The notes under the pieces: model-generated
Database searches by the model: none
Seen by the model: the letters and a program-made list of their open reading frames with translations, nothing else
What the model was told of the DNA's origin: nothing
Shown here: piece after piece, positions 49,953-59,096 of the stretch
Layout: the number at the start of each line of letters is the position of its first letter
Position numbering within the stretch: position 1 is the stretch's first letter
Assembly: GCF_000347635.1 (NCBI RefSeq)
Contig: NC_020514.1
Coordinates: 4,154,001 to 4,218,000 of the forward strand
Reading direction: 5' to 3'
DNA: 64,000 bases
Source of the DNA: Paraglaciecola psychrophila 170
GTDB taxonomy: Bacteria; Pseudomonadota; Gammaproteobacteria; Enterobacterales; Alteromonadaceae
Program-made: the position numbers and the translations under genes

Positions 49953-50252
49953 TTTATTGAAACCTGCAATAAAAAACTCAACTTTGCCGCAAGATTTACA
50001 AGCATACATGTCGAAGTTTTCTTTATTTACAAAGAACTCCCCCAGCTCACCTAAAACACCCCAGCGAGTGCCTTCATGGAAGTTTTTAGTACCAATAAAA
50101 GTTAGACTTGCTTGACATCGAATACAATCAGGGAATGAATTACTGGACTTGCGATCTGGCACTGATTTACCTTTTTCACAATTGCAACTCCAACAAACTT
50201 CAAACTCATCATCGTCAATTTTTGTATTACAGTTTTGACATTTCCACGACAT
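49947..50252 (-). CDS. zinc-ribbon protein in a cassette-like unit
   Basis: This 101-residue protein has an N-terminal double CxxC (WKCQNC; CWSCNC) and a second pair (CIRCQ; CKSCGKVEFF), suggesting two zinc ribbons. It has no signal peptide. An attC-like site begins at its stop, and TGCTAAC at 50269-50275 marks the other boundary, so gene plus site make up a cassette of about 420 bases. Function unknown. Confidence 0.7.
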   Translation of the reverse strand: MSWKCQNCNTKIDDDEFEVCWSCNCEKGKSVPDRKSSNSFPDCIRCQASLTFIGTKNFHEGTRWGVLGELGEFFVNKENFDMYACKSCGKVEFFIAGFNKC

Positions 50253-50323
50253 CGATTCACTCCTTAAATGCTAACCAGTATGTTAGCCAGAGATCGGGTT
50301 AGATACATTTGATGTTGTCAGAA

Positions 50324-50650
50324 TCAACTCGACACTCCGGTAAGTTTTTTACAGCATTTCATAAAGTTAACCATTTGAGAAGGTAAATCTATATTTGATA
50401 TTTTATGATCAAGAGAAGCCATGTATTTATCAGGACTATTAAGTCTGGATAAATACAAACTATAAACATTATTTCTATATTTAACAGAAGGGGATGAAAA
50501 AGTGCGCAAAAAACATGACCTAATTTGCCTATTATGCCCATTGGAACTGACGGTTTTTGTGATGAATTTATCATAACTATGTACAACCCCATGAATCACA
50601 ACCGCAGAGCGGTTGATTTTCTGACCTGCGTTGAATAGATTTTGGTTCAC
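50324..50650 (-). CDS. hypothetical protein, weak
   Basis: An open frame of 108 codons from a GTG at 50650. The product (VNQNLFNAGQKINRSAVVIH...) matches no family I recognise and lacks a clear ribosome site. An overlapping 67-codon frame on the same strand is no better. It may be a decayed cassette gene. Confidence 0.3.
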   Translation of the reverse strand: MNQNLFNAGQKINRSAVVIHGVVHSYDKFITKTVSSNGHNRQIRSCFLRTFSSPSVKYRNNVYSLYLSRLNSPDKYMASLDHKISNIDLPSQMVNFMKCCKKLTGVSS

Positions 50651-50745
50651 AACTGGCTTAACTTAATCCAACTAATTACCTCACCAATGTAAAAACGTCC
50701 CTAAGGTTTTTATAGCCATCGTTACGCCAGTAACAGGAGTTATTT

Positions 50746-51315
50746 ATGACCTTTTCATTCCAAACTAAACATGCCATTAAGGTTATGTCTGTCATATTGG
50801 CAGCAGCATTTATCAGTGCGTGTTCTTCCACAACCTCAAGTGAGCCTCACTTGAGGTTAAGCAACAGTGCTAAAAATAATGATATGAGTAATGATTTTTA
50901 TCAATCGATCGATGCGGCTTGTGAGCAACAGGCTATCAAAATGGACAGTTTTGCTCAGCAGTCAGGGCAAGCAGCACAGTATTTGGCTTCTGCTAAGGCG
51001 ATGTTACGTTGTGTGAACGGCATTCAGTTCCCTAAGGGCCATCCAGACGCCGATAAAGCGCTACGTTTAATGGCACTCTCGGTAATGAACTTTGTCAAAG
51101 GGGGCGACATTGATGGGGCACAAGTTGCACTAAGGAAAACCCAATCTAAGTTCCCTGATAAAGATTTGTATTTTGCTGATTACAGCTCCTTTTTCGATAC
51201 GGCTACCGCCTTACTCGAACAACAAACATTATCTCGCCACCAGCTTGCAGCCTTAAATATCAGTGCTGATCTGCGGACTGAGATTGAGCGTCATCAATAC
51301 TGGCTAAGCCACTAA
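50746..51315 (+). CDS. lipoprotein, first gene of the ExbB-like operon
   Basis: A 189-residue lipoprotein (lipobox FISAC, start ATG 50746 with CAGGAG upstream). The mature part is helical, with two cysteines (IDAACEQQ; MLRCVNGIQF) and a helical-repeat feel (DADKALRLMALSVMNFVKGG). I recognise no family. It opens a run of six same-strand genes with spacings from about 15 bases to slight overlap. It may be the outer-membrane component of an envelope complex. Confidence 0.75.
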   Translation: MTFSFQTKHAIKVMSVILAAAFISACSSTTSSEPHLRLSNSAKNNDMSNDFYQSIDAACEQQAIKMDSFAQQSGQAAQYLASAKAMLRCVNGIQFPKGHPDADKALRLMALSVMNFVKGGDIDGAQVALRKTQSKFPDKDLYFADYSSFFDTATALLEQQTLSRHQLAALNISADLRTEIERHQYWLSH

Positions 51316-51329
51316 CAGGAATCTGTGAT

Positions 51330-52193
51330 ATGAAAACACGTACAATTATGTCGTCCCTAATTTTAGCTATAAGCTTGGGTTGCACCCATTTTGGGTTGGC
51401 CAGTGAAGGTCGAAATTGGGATCCCGTTGCTAGTGACAAATTAATCAAATTGCCCGCCAACATTATTGAAAAACGTATTCAACAAGACTTCGAAGCATCA
51501 CCGATGGCGTTGCATATAGTTGAGCTTGAGCAACACATGCAAGACAAACTTTCCCAGCTAAAGTCCTTGAGAGAATTGATGGCTGACAGCGAAGGCGAGG
51601 ATTTAATTAATCAACGCTTTGAGTTGGTGCAGCAAAAGTCTGAATACTTAGACTTGATGCAAGAAGCACAAGGTTTGCGCCAAAACGCGCTTGCAAAAAA
51701 ACAAGGGTTATATCAGACCGTACTAGGCAAATTACGCAATAAAAATGGACGTATTTCTCAGGGCGAAGTTTATCTGCTGCAACAGAAACAAGCCGAAGCT
51801 CGGCACAGAATGCAAAAAGTACTGGCTCAAGTAGACAATGGCTTAATGCATTCAGGCCTTGATCAACGCTCTCCTTATGCCGATGAATTTGCTTTGAATC
51901 TAGCCAAAGTAGAAGACCTAAAAAATGCCATATCAAAGCATAAGGCGAATGCATCACCCACTTTAGGTGACGTAGAAGTCACCAGTGAGGAATATGTTCG
52001 CCAGCTGTTGATGCAAGCGTCTACTGAGCAATCACTATTAGATCAAGAAGCCCTGATGTTTAGTTACATGGCAAAGTTGGTTGCACTAGATGCTCAATCA
52101 CTGGAATACGAAATCAGCTATGGCGATGAAAATACTGATTTAACTCAACGTAATCGCACTAAACCCGCAGCAGTCGCCAACTTGTTTTTATAA
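51330..52193 (+). CDS. exported coiled-coil protein
   Basis: This 287-residue protein has a signal peptide (LILAISLGCTHFGLASEG) and a largely helical, glutamine- and leucine-rich body with heptads (IVELEQHMQDKLSQLKSLRE; EVYLLQQKQAEARHRMQKVL). It would lie in the periplasm. It begins 14 bases after the lipoprotein gene. No family recognised; it could form a periplasmic shaft or scaffold. Confidence 0.75.
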   Translation: MKTRTIMSSLILAISLGCTHFGLASEGRNWDPVASDKLIKLPANIIEKRIQQDFEASPMALHIVELEQHMQDKLSQLKSLRELMADSEGEDLINQRFELVQQKSEYLDLMQEAQGLRQNALAKKQGLYQTVLGKLRNKNGRISQGEVYLLQQKQAEARHRMQKVLAQVDNGLMHSGLDQRSPYADEFALNLAKVEDLKNAISKHKANASPTLGDVEVTSEEYVRQLLMQASTEQSLLDQEALMFSYMAKLVALDAQSLEYEISYGDENTDLTQRNRTKPAAVANLFL

Positions 52194-52216
52194 CTCATAT
52201 TTATAAGGAAAACAGC

Positions 52217-52612
52217 ATGAAAATCACACGTGTTATTTCCGTTACTACCATTATTGCCGGCTTACTGAGCACTCAAATTTTTGCTAACAGTTTATTTAGT
52301 TTAGAAAATTTAGAAAGGGAACGTGCTGCATTGTTAAGTGTTCAGTTTGATAGTGCGTTGGACTTGAATCAACGCCAACAAAAGGTGCAGAGTATTTATC
52401 GCCGTTTAGTAGATATTGAGCGCATGGTGTTGCGTGATGACAGAGTTACCTCGAGTAATAGTTCGCTGGCACAAAATGCCTTTGCTAAATACGAGCTAAC
52501 TTTTTTAGTTCACTCAAGTGCTGAAAAAAACCTTCCCACATTGTCTCATTGGATGTCTGAATTACATTTGACCACAGCCACAATTTTATCAGCCAAAGCG
52601 GGCCACAGATAA
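52217..52612 (+). CDS. small exported helical protein
   Basis: A 131-residue protein with a signal peptide ending TQIFANS, then a helical body with coiled-coil features (NLERERAALLSVQFDSALDL; SIYRRLVDIERMVL). Its stop overlaps the next start (TAATG), so it is translationally coupled to the channel-like gene. No family recognised. Confidence 0.72.
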   Translation: MKITRVISVTTIIAGLLSTQIFANSLFSLENLERERAALLSVQFDSALDLNQRQQKVQSIYRRLVDIERMVLRDDRVTSSNSSLAQNAFAKYELTFLVHSSAEKNLPTLSHWMSELHLTTATILSAKAGHR

Positions 52613-53094
52613 TGTTTGCCCTCAAGGCGCTGCCTTCAACCAGCAATGCTATTGGCATATTTTTTGGCACCGGTATTATTTTGTTAGCCGCAGCCAGTTA
52701 TTTAACCCAAATGCCATTGATAGATTTAGTGACTTGGCTACAGAAGGTTTTTAGTTGGAGTTTTGTGATCATCTTCAGTGGGTTATGTTCCATGGCGGTG
52801 GTGGCTGGCGCAGCGATTAAGCCAGGTAAAAACAATGATTTTTTATATGATGCTGGCATGCAAGCAGCCAATGGTATTTCGACATTAGCCCTGACCTTTA
52901 CCTTACTTGGTATCAGCTTAGGTATCGGCACGTTGTCAGAACAGCCACTCACACCAAGCTCTGTTAATGAGATTATTGGCGAGTTGACTAAACAATTTTC
53001 TATGGCGTTTATGACCACAGTAGTGGGTCTACCTAGCTCGGCTATATTGCGTGCTTGGGTCAGCTTGCGATATACAAAAATTGAGAAGGAGTAA
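52612..53094 (+). CDS. ExbB/MotA/ZorA-like proton-channel subunit
   Basis: A 160-residue membrane protein with about four spans: GIFFGTGIILLAAASYLTQ, FVIIFSGLCSMAVVAGAA, ISTLALTFTLLGISLGIGTL and FSMAFMTTVVGLPSSAILRA. The last two, joined by VNEIIGELTKQ, resemble the conserved channel core of TolQ/ExbB/MotA and especially ZorA-like proteins, where an AF-TT-VGL segment lines the pore. It is shorter than TolQ and lacks the large cytoplasmic loop. Family membership is inferred by eye. Confidence 0.65.
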   Translation: MFALKALPSTSNAIGIFFGTGIILLAAASYLTQMPLIDLVTWLQKVFSWSFVIIFSGLCSMAVVAGAAIKPGKNNDFLYDAGMQAANGISTLALTFTLLGISLGIGTLSEQPLTPSSVNEIIGELTKQFSMAFMTTVVGLPSSAILRAWVSLRYTKIEKE

Positions 53095-53097
53095 CCT

Positions 53098-53646
53098 ATG
53101 AAAACCCTATTTTTTATTGCCGCTTTAGCTGGTGCAGTCTATCTAATCATGCAAACGCCGGCAGGTAAGGCGTGGTTAGAAGAAAGCGAACCTGAGTTGA
53201 GCATTCAACAAACGGCCCAACAAGAAATTAAAAAAGTAGAACAACTCAGCACCCAAGTTGCCCACTCACCCAAAGACAAAACACTCGAAGACCTCGAACA
53301 TAAAATAACTGAATTCGCCCAGCGCTTCAATCAAACACAACAAGTGCAAATTGACCAGCTAGAAAATCGCATTGCTGAGCTAGAGAATGAGCTAGTCATC
53401 GGGCGTATTGCAAAAAAACAACCGCTACAAACTGTACCTAATAGCAACGTGACTGTGCACCCCTACCAACAGCCAGATGCAGACGATGCTGCCCAGCCTT
53501 TATCTCAAGGTTATACTGTAAACACACCCACTCAAGATACATCAGTAGCAACCACAGATAACCAGTTGCAACGTATTCGTCAGGCTAGATTACAAGACAT
53601 AGCAGAAAAAATGGAAATGTCTTCATTACAAGCTTTGGTTAACTGA
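53098..53646 (+). CDS. membrane-anchored coiled-coil protein
   Basis: This 182-residue protein has one N-terminal span (LFFIAALAGAVYLIMQ) and then a periplasmic coiled coil (LEHKITEFAQRFNQTQQVQI; IDQLENRIAELENELVI). A glutamine/proline/threonine-rich linker follows, then a helical tail (LQRIRQARLQDIAEKMEM). It starts three bases after the channel gene. There is no acidic residue in the span, so it is not an obvious ExbD/MotB. Confidence 0.7.
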   Translation: MKTLFFIAALAGAVYLIMQTPAGKAWLEESEPELSIQQTAQQEIKKVEQLSTQVAHSPKDKTLEDLEHKITEFAQRFNQTQQVQIDQLENRIAELENELVIGRIAKKQPLQTVPNSNVTVHPYQQPDADDAAQPLSQGYTVNTPTQDTSVATTDNQLQRIRQARLQDIAEKMEMSSLQALVN

Positions 53647-53651
53647 GTTAG

Positions 53652-54410
53652 ATGTTCCCTTTGCAAAATAAAAACTGGCCAGCAACCGCTGTATTGCGGG
53701 GCGGGTTGACTATTGTTTTTATACTGTGGCTGGCAACAGTGATGTCACGATATGACGATAACCCAATTGAAAAACAGCAAAAAATTAACGTAAAACAAGC
53801 ACCTAGTAATATTGTCATCGAACAACTAATACTGCCGCCCGTTCCTGTACCTAAAGCGAAGCCACAAGCATCAGCAGTTTCAGAGCTGGCTAATCAACCA
53901 CCAGAATCCGCAATTAAACAAGTCAAACAGTCACCACCAGTAAACAAGCAACAAGTAGAACAGGTCTACAAACAACTTAGTGATCAAGGTATAGATATAC
54001 AAATTGCCTGGCCGCAACAGGTACACCAACAACAAGGGGCATCAGACTTTATGTACCAGTGTGCGGGTATGCAGTTTGCAATGTTAAACGGTAACAAGAT
54101 CACCAAAGTTAATCAGTTTGCTTTAAGTGATTACAGTGACTGGATACGTGTCGCCCAAGGTAACTTGTCGAAAAAAGAGCAACACTGGATAACGGCTTAT
54201 TCTCTAGCAGGCACGCCGATAAGATTGTTTCCTCGTAACATTGATTTACGCTTAGCCCAACACTTGGCTAACGCCCTTAAGGGTGCGCTATTAGTTAATT
54301 TAAGAGCAAACTACCAAGTGAGTAATCAAAGGTTATATCTGACGAAAATCCAGCTTAACAACCAAGCTATAAAGACGAGTTGGGAGCTTTATATAGGCGA
54401 ATGTATTTGA
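53652..54410 (+). CDS. TonB-like single-span periplasmic protein
   Basis: This 252-residue protein has an N-terminal span (GGLTIVFILWLATVMSRY) followed by a proline-rich stretch (LPPVPVPKAKPQ ... PPESAIKQVKQSPPVNK) like the TonB or TolA spacer. A folded C-terminal domain with two cysteines (FMYQCAGMQ; LYIGECI) ends the chain. The layout is TonB-like but the C-terminal domain is not one I recognise. An ExbD-like aspartate in the span is absent. It ends the operon before a strong hairpin. Confidence 0.7.
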   Translation: MFPLQNKNWPATAVLRGGLTIVFILWLATVMSRYDDNPIEKQQKINVKQAPSNIVIEQLILPPVPVPKAKPQASAVSELANQPPESAIKQVKQSPPVNKQQVEQVYKQLSDQGIDIQIAWPQQVHQQQGASDFMYQCAGMQFAMLNGNKITKVNQFALSDYSDWIRVAQGNLSKKEQHWITAYSLAGTPIRLFPRNIDLRLAQHLANALKGALLVNLRANYQVSNQRLYLTKIQLNNQAIKTSWELYIGECI

Positions 54411-54556
54411 CCTGAATCATTATAAGCCATAGCGTCCAGCACCGTTATTATCACGCCTATCTTTGTTGATCATGATCATAATAAAGCGCTATTCCTTCAC
54501 AAGCTCGCCTTGATAAACGCAATAAAAACAGCTCAGAATGTGTTCGATGCCCTAAT

Positions 54557-54603
54557 AAAACAATTATAACTATTTAACATACTGTTTTTGTTATAATTGT
54601 TTT
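54557..54603 (+). terminator. Rho-independent terminator of the ExbB-like operon
   Basis: AAAACAATTATAAC (54557-54570) pairs perfectly with GTTATAATTGTTTT (54590-54603). It is A/T-flanked on both sides, so it can act in both directions. It lies about 150 bases after the last gene. Confidence 0.88.
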
Positions 54604-55402
54604 GAGGGTGGCGGCATGTTTCATCCAGGGTTCAGGTTAATTAAAAAACTCTAATTTGTCATTTTGCTTAAGCGGAATTTTCAACATTCAAGCCGAAATT
54701 TTGCAAAAAGAAAGCGCGACTAATTCTGACAATCATGTCGACACGTTAACTTATTAACACCAAGAGACTTTGTTTCGGTGGGATATTTCTTAAATCAGCT
54801 CTATTTTATCCGCTTAGTGAAAAGCTCAAGTTGGCAAATTAGAGACTATTCTATTTACATCTTGAATTACCCCTTTGGCGATCTACGCTCATCGACCTAT
54901 CTCAGCCGAACGACTCCTATGTCCAACTTTGCACACGGTCAAGCAACGAGTGTCTTAGACGGCAATGCCACCAAAGGAGACTTTCAGTGCTTAATCAATT
55001 CAAGGGAGGGAAAGACTAAGTAGTGCGCACTAGTATTGCTAACCCAAAGATAACAGCTAACCAATGTTCATAATGAATGTCTGCGCAGTTAGTACAAATC
55101 TCCCAGACTCACTGTGTATAAGTTTAAGTTGACCCTGCGCTAAATTTTCTTATCCCTCCGCGGTCCTGAGGGGTCACCTATTAGCCAGCCGATATCTATC
55201 TGAGGCCTAGGCAAGAATAAAGTTATCTGATTCTGCTTCGGTGTACCGGTTATATTATTCACAGCATTTGTTTTCTATTGATCATGCTGGCTAAATATAC
55301 CCATCATTCACTCATCTGCATCTAGGTCAAGAAATACCTCCCCTTCCCCCACCCTGCTCAACTGAATGACCACGTCAAACCCATCACACAATGAATAAAA
55401 GT
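54604..55402. other. long intergenic stretch without a recognised gene
   Basis: About 800 bases. An 81-codon frame at 54778-55023 has no ribosome site and no recognisable product. Nothing else stands out. Confidence 0.4.
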
Positions 55403-55798
55403 TCACAAACGTTCTGATGAAGATAAACTCAACACTCTCTCTACCTCGTTTTTTAATTCTTCTTTGTTAAATGGTTTAACGATATAACCGATGCCGTCTG
55501 GTATCGGAAGTTTACCGGATACGGATACCGTTTTGTCTCCATAAGCAGTCACATAAATGACAGGTATATTGTCTCTTTCTTGGATTATTAAGGTAGCCTG
55601 TAGACCATTCATATCACCGCTCAACTTAATATCCATTAAGATCAAGTCTGGCAAATCTCTGTGGGACTGTATAATCGCCTCCTCAGCGGACATGGCGATA
55701 CCTGTTACCTCATAACCAAGCTCACGCATGATCTCCGATTCATCAAATGCAGTTATGGCTTGGTCTTCCACGATAAGCACACGTTTCTTGGTCATCAT
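55403..55798 (-). CDS. single-domain response regulator
   Basis: A 131-residue receiver domain: the acidic pair in VLIVEDQ, phospho-acceptor aspartate in LILMDIKLSG, threonine in VIYVTAY and lysine in YIVKPFN. No output domain, so it probably acts in phosphorelay or by protein contact. It overlaps the upstream kinase gene by ATGA, so the two are partners. Confidence 0.9.
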   Translation of the reverse strand: MMTKKRVLIVEDQAITAFDESEIMRELGYEVTGIAMSAEEAIIQSHRDLPDLILMDIKLSGDMNGLQATLIIQERDNIPVIYVTAYGDKTVSVSGKLPIPDGIGYIVKPFNKEELKNEVERVLSLSSSERL

Positions 55799-57247
55799 TG
55801 TTTCCCCTCAAAAGTAATCCAAACCGAAGTGCCACAGCAACCGTCTATACTAATTTCGCCATTAAGTTGTGTTGTCAATGCACCTATCAATTTCATGCCT
55901 AGAGTCGCGCTTTTATGAAGGTTAAAGTCCTCTGGAAGCCCAATACCATCATCAACAACCTTCAATTCCATCCTTCCTTTATCAGCTCGTCGCATAGTGA
56001 CTTTAATGTTTCCAGAACGTTCGTCAGGGAAAGCGTGTTTGATACAGTTAGAGTACAATTCACTGAAAATTTGTCCACAAACAATCGCGGTGTCTATGTC
56101 GATATTTATTTTATCCACTTCGACGAGAGTCTCCACCTTTTGACTATTAATCCGGCTGCTATCAACTGTGTCTGCTGCAATCGCATTAATGTAGTCCCTG
56201 GCATCAACAGCCGTAACATTATTGGATTGATGAAGGCTCTCATGAATACGAGCCTTAACCTGATAGGGGCCGTGACAACTCTTCTAGCGCTTTTCGAGAG
56301 GGTACGTCAGGGTCGGCTCGTGCCTGTAGTGACGACATGCTGGAAATTATGTGTAGGTTATTGGTAGGTCGGTGATGGATTTCTTTAAGCAGTACCTCTT
56401 TTTCTTTAAGTGAAGCTTTGGCCTTTTCACCAGCACTTTGTAGTTCAACCGCACGTGCTTCTTTTTCATCGTTTTGGTAGGCGAGCTCTTTGTTCGCGAT
56501 GACCAGTTCAGCGTCACGTGCATCTTTTTCTTTGTTTTCCGCGACGAGTTTTTCTTTGGCTATGACTAGCTCAGCTTCGCGTGCATCTTTTTCTTTGTTA
56601 GCGATGACTAACTCAGCAGCACGTGCATCTTTTTCTTTGTTGGCGATGTCTAGCGCCGCCAAACGTGCATCTTTTTCTTCGTTTTCAGAAACGAGTTTTT
56701 CTTTGGCTATGACTAGCTCAGCTGCGCGTGCATCTTTCTCTTTGTTAGCGATGACTAGCTCAGCAGCACGTGCATCTTTTTCTTTGTTGGCGATGACTAG
56801 CTCGGCCACACGTGCATCTTTCTCGTCGTTATCAAATATGAGTTTTTTGTTAGCGATAGCTAGCTCAGCTGCTCGTGCACCTTTTTCTTTATTAGCAATG
56901 ACCAGCTCAGCTGCTCGTGCACCTTTATCTATATTGGCGACGTCTAACTCTTCGGCAGTAGCCATATATTCTTGATTAGCTGTTTCTAACTCCTCAGCAG
57001 TGGCTCTAAGTTCTGCGTAGTTGGATTCAACATTTTTGAGTTGATCTCGATTAATTCCTCTCGTTCTATCCAATTTCGTTTCTAAGACTATAATTTGTGC
57101 TTCTAATGCTTGTTCTTTCTTCTTTGCAATGTTGGCAACAGTTTCTGCTTGCAAAGTAGCATATTCAGAGGCTATATGAGCATCTTTAAGCTGACCACCC
57201 AGTTCGCTTATTCGAAGAAGTAATTCATCATTTTTAGTCTTATACAT
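55795..57247 (-). pseudogene. HisKA_2-type histidine kinase with 14-residue coiled-coil repeats, frameshift
   Basis: The N-terminal 220 residues are coiled coil built from near-identical 14-residue units (AAELVIANKEKDAR) encoded between about 56480 and 56950. The phospho-acceptor block LLKEIHHRPTNNLHIISSM follows (usual form HHRVKNN). The frame then breaks near 56266-56269; one C fewer in the minus-strand CCCC joins it to VKARIHESLHQ and an ATPase domain (FSELYSNCIKHAF; VVDDGIGLPEDF). It lacks membrane spans and PAS domains, so it should be cytoplasmic. A read error in the C-run is plausible. Confidence 0.8.
56480..56950 (-). repeat. 42-base tandem repeats in the histidine kinase
   Basis: Roughly ten units of 42 bases (with 21-base-shifted variants carrying KEKLV) encode the 14-residue coiled-coil repeat. 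Near-identity at base level suggests recent expansion. Confidence 0.75.
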
Positions 57248-57779
57248 AAATTTTAACACCAGGTTCAAATGATATTATGAAATGCCGTAGACGAGATGAT
57301 AATGATTTAGTTATTTCACAAAGTAAGGTTAGACCAATTCTATTTAATTTGAGATCTAATCATATTTATTTTATGACATTATCTGATGGCAGACCGATGC
57401 AACGCTGTTATCTCAATAAATCCATTACTAATAAACGACCGTCATTAACGCCTAAATGGTCTTTTTAGCCTATAAATCGTTACTTTAAATGGAATTAAGC
57501 TTCTTTATGACATAACAATGTCATCAGCAAACGTTACTTGGCGTTTTTCAAACAGTGGTTCGTCAGGTAGATAAAAAAAAGCTCAGTTGTTAAGGGTCCC
57601 CACGAATATTCAAGCATTAAAATTGCCAGCAATCATAATTCTAAGTTTTAACACTGCAGTTTCAAATTGCACGCAGAGCAATTTGAAACTGCTTGTATAC
57701 GAAGCCTCGCAACCCTAAATAGTGAAACGATAATACTCGCCTTGTCTTAAGTTAACTTAACTGTGTTCGCTTGATAACG
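57248..57779. other. intergenic stretch before the IS remnant
   Basis: About 530 bases with no supported gene; a 63-codon frame at 57277-57468 has no ribosome site or family. Confidence 0.4.
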
Positions 57780-58800
57780 ACGGTGCAAACCAACCATGAA
57801 TATGACCAAGCCTATAATGTTAGCCAGAATACTAGCAAGTATGGCGAACAGAATGAGTACTGCATGCGCTTTACGTATCGGCTTTTATGATGTTCAAAAC
57901 CCAGTCCAAATAAACTACTTTTGATATCCCTAAACTCTTGATTCGAGGAAGTGAAGTGACAATTAACCAAGGGTTTGTAGCGCATATTACATGGACATTT
58001 GAACACTTAGATTGTCGGGCAATGTTATGCTGCGTTAAACTAAGTCGCCCTTTGCTTTCACCTTTAAATAGCACCAAGGTACATGCTAAAGGTTGGCTGC
58101 TGCAAATATAGCTAGTGAAACCTTTCGGTTGACTGGTAGCTCGCTTATATAACTCAGAGGTATGCTCCCAGTCCTATTTCTGATTAACATACCTCATCGG
58201 CTTTCGGACTCTTACTGCAAAGTCACACCCCAATGCGATGACGTCTCTAAACCAAGTGGTCTTATAACCGGCATCTGCCACTAATATCGGTTTAACATCG
58301 TCATCGATAATCGTCTTTAATTTTGCCAAAACACCTTGTGTGTAACGTTTTTCTTTTGTGCTCATACTATGAACTTCTTGATAAATAGCCACTCCTCGAC
58401 CATTAAAAACCACGGGAGCCCTCAGCAAAAGCAACTTTTATGCGTATCTAAATCCGACCAGTCAATCAGAATCATAGGACGTGATGAAGCATTCGCATAT
58501 CGCGTATATATTGCTTGATAGGTAAGTAGGTAATTAGGTAATTAGGTAATTGTTCATTCACAATATGTCTATTAGACAACAAACGGTCGGCTTTTAAAAT
58601 GCGATTTTTTTCATATGCTAAAGATGAAATCCCACGTCTAATAACGGTTACACTGACTTTAGTTCCATTTAACAAACTGCTCACACAACTTGTTAACGAC
58701 GCTCATCTCACTTTATGTATTTTAGGCGTGACAGCTGTAAGGAACGTCTTCAAAATAACAACTTCACTCATGGTATGGGTCTTTAGTGATGTTTAGCGAG
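57770..58800 (-). mobile_element. decayed IS4-family transposase
   Basis: Fragments in several minus-strand frames align in order with an IS4-type transposase. They are an N-terminal SLLNGTKVSVTVIRRGISSL with KADRLLSNRH, the catalytic segment MILIDWSDLD, LRAPVVFNGRGVAIYQEVHS with LVADAGYKTTWFRDVIALG, and a C-terminal EFRDIKSSLFGLGFEHHKS ending GLVIFMVGLHRRYQANT. Multiple frameshifts and stops show a pseudogene. I could not find confident terminal inverted repeats. Confidence 0.8.
58520..58551. repeat. 8-base tandem repeat in the IS remnant
   Basis: AGGTAAGT followed by three exact AGGTAATT units lies inside the transposase remnant. Confidence 0.8.
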
Positions 58801-59096
58801 TGATCTGCTTACCGAATACCGTGAATGTTCCACGTTTTTTAAAATGACTTACCTGTTTATTTCGTGGGGATACCTCAGACTCTGACAGCCATTTCCCACT
58901 ATTTTTAGAGCGTCAGCTTTCCAGACTGGTTAACCACTTGTAGACCCCCCCTGTTTTCTTATTTTATCGATGATAGTCACTACGACGGTTAGTGGAACTC
59001 GCGCCAAAAAACAAGGGGATATTCGACTGTCTGGTTCGATTATTGGTTATCTGGATTTTGATTCATTTTTCTACCGCTTGGCTCGCCCTGATTAGC

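Noticed and set aside
50389..50592. 67-codon minus-strand frame overlapping 50324-50650
   Set aside because: No better supported than its overlapping neighbour; hydrophobic ending looks random.
52612..53094. Zorya anti-phage system because of the ZorA-like protein
   Set aside because: No ZorB with a peptidoglycan-binding domain, no ZorC/D or ZorE nearby, and the protein lacks ZorA's long tail.
54778..55023. 81-codon plus-strand frame
   Set aside because: No ribosome site, no recognisable product and odd composition.
56490..56975. 161-codon plus-strand frame rich in Ala/Ser/Phe repeats
   Set aside because: It is the antisense of the kinase's 42-base repeats; the open frame follows from the repeat, not from coding.
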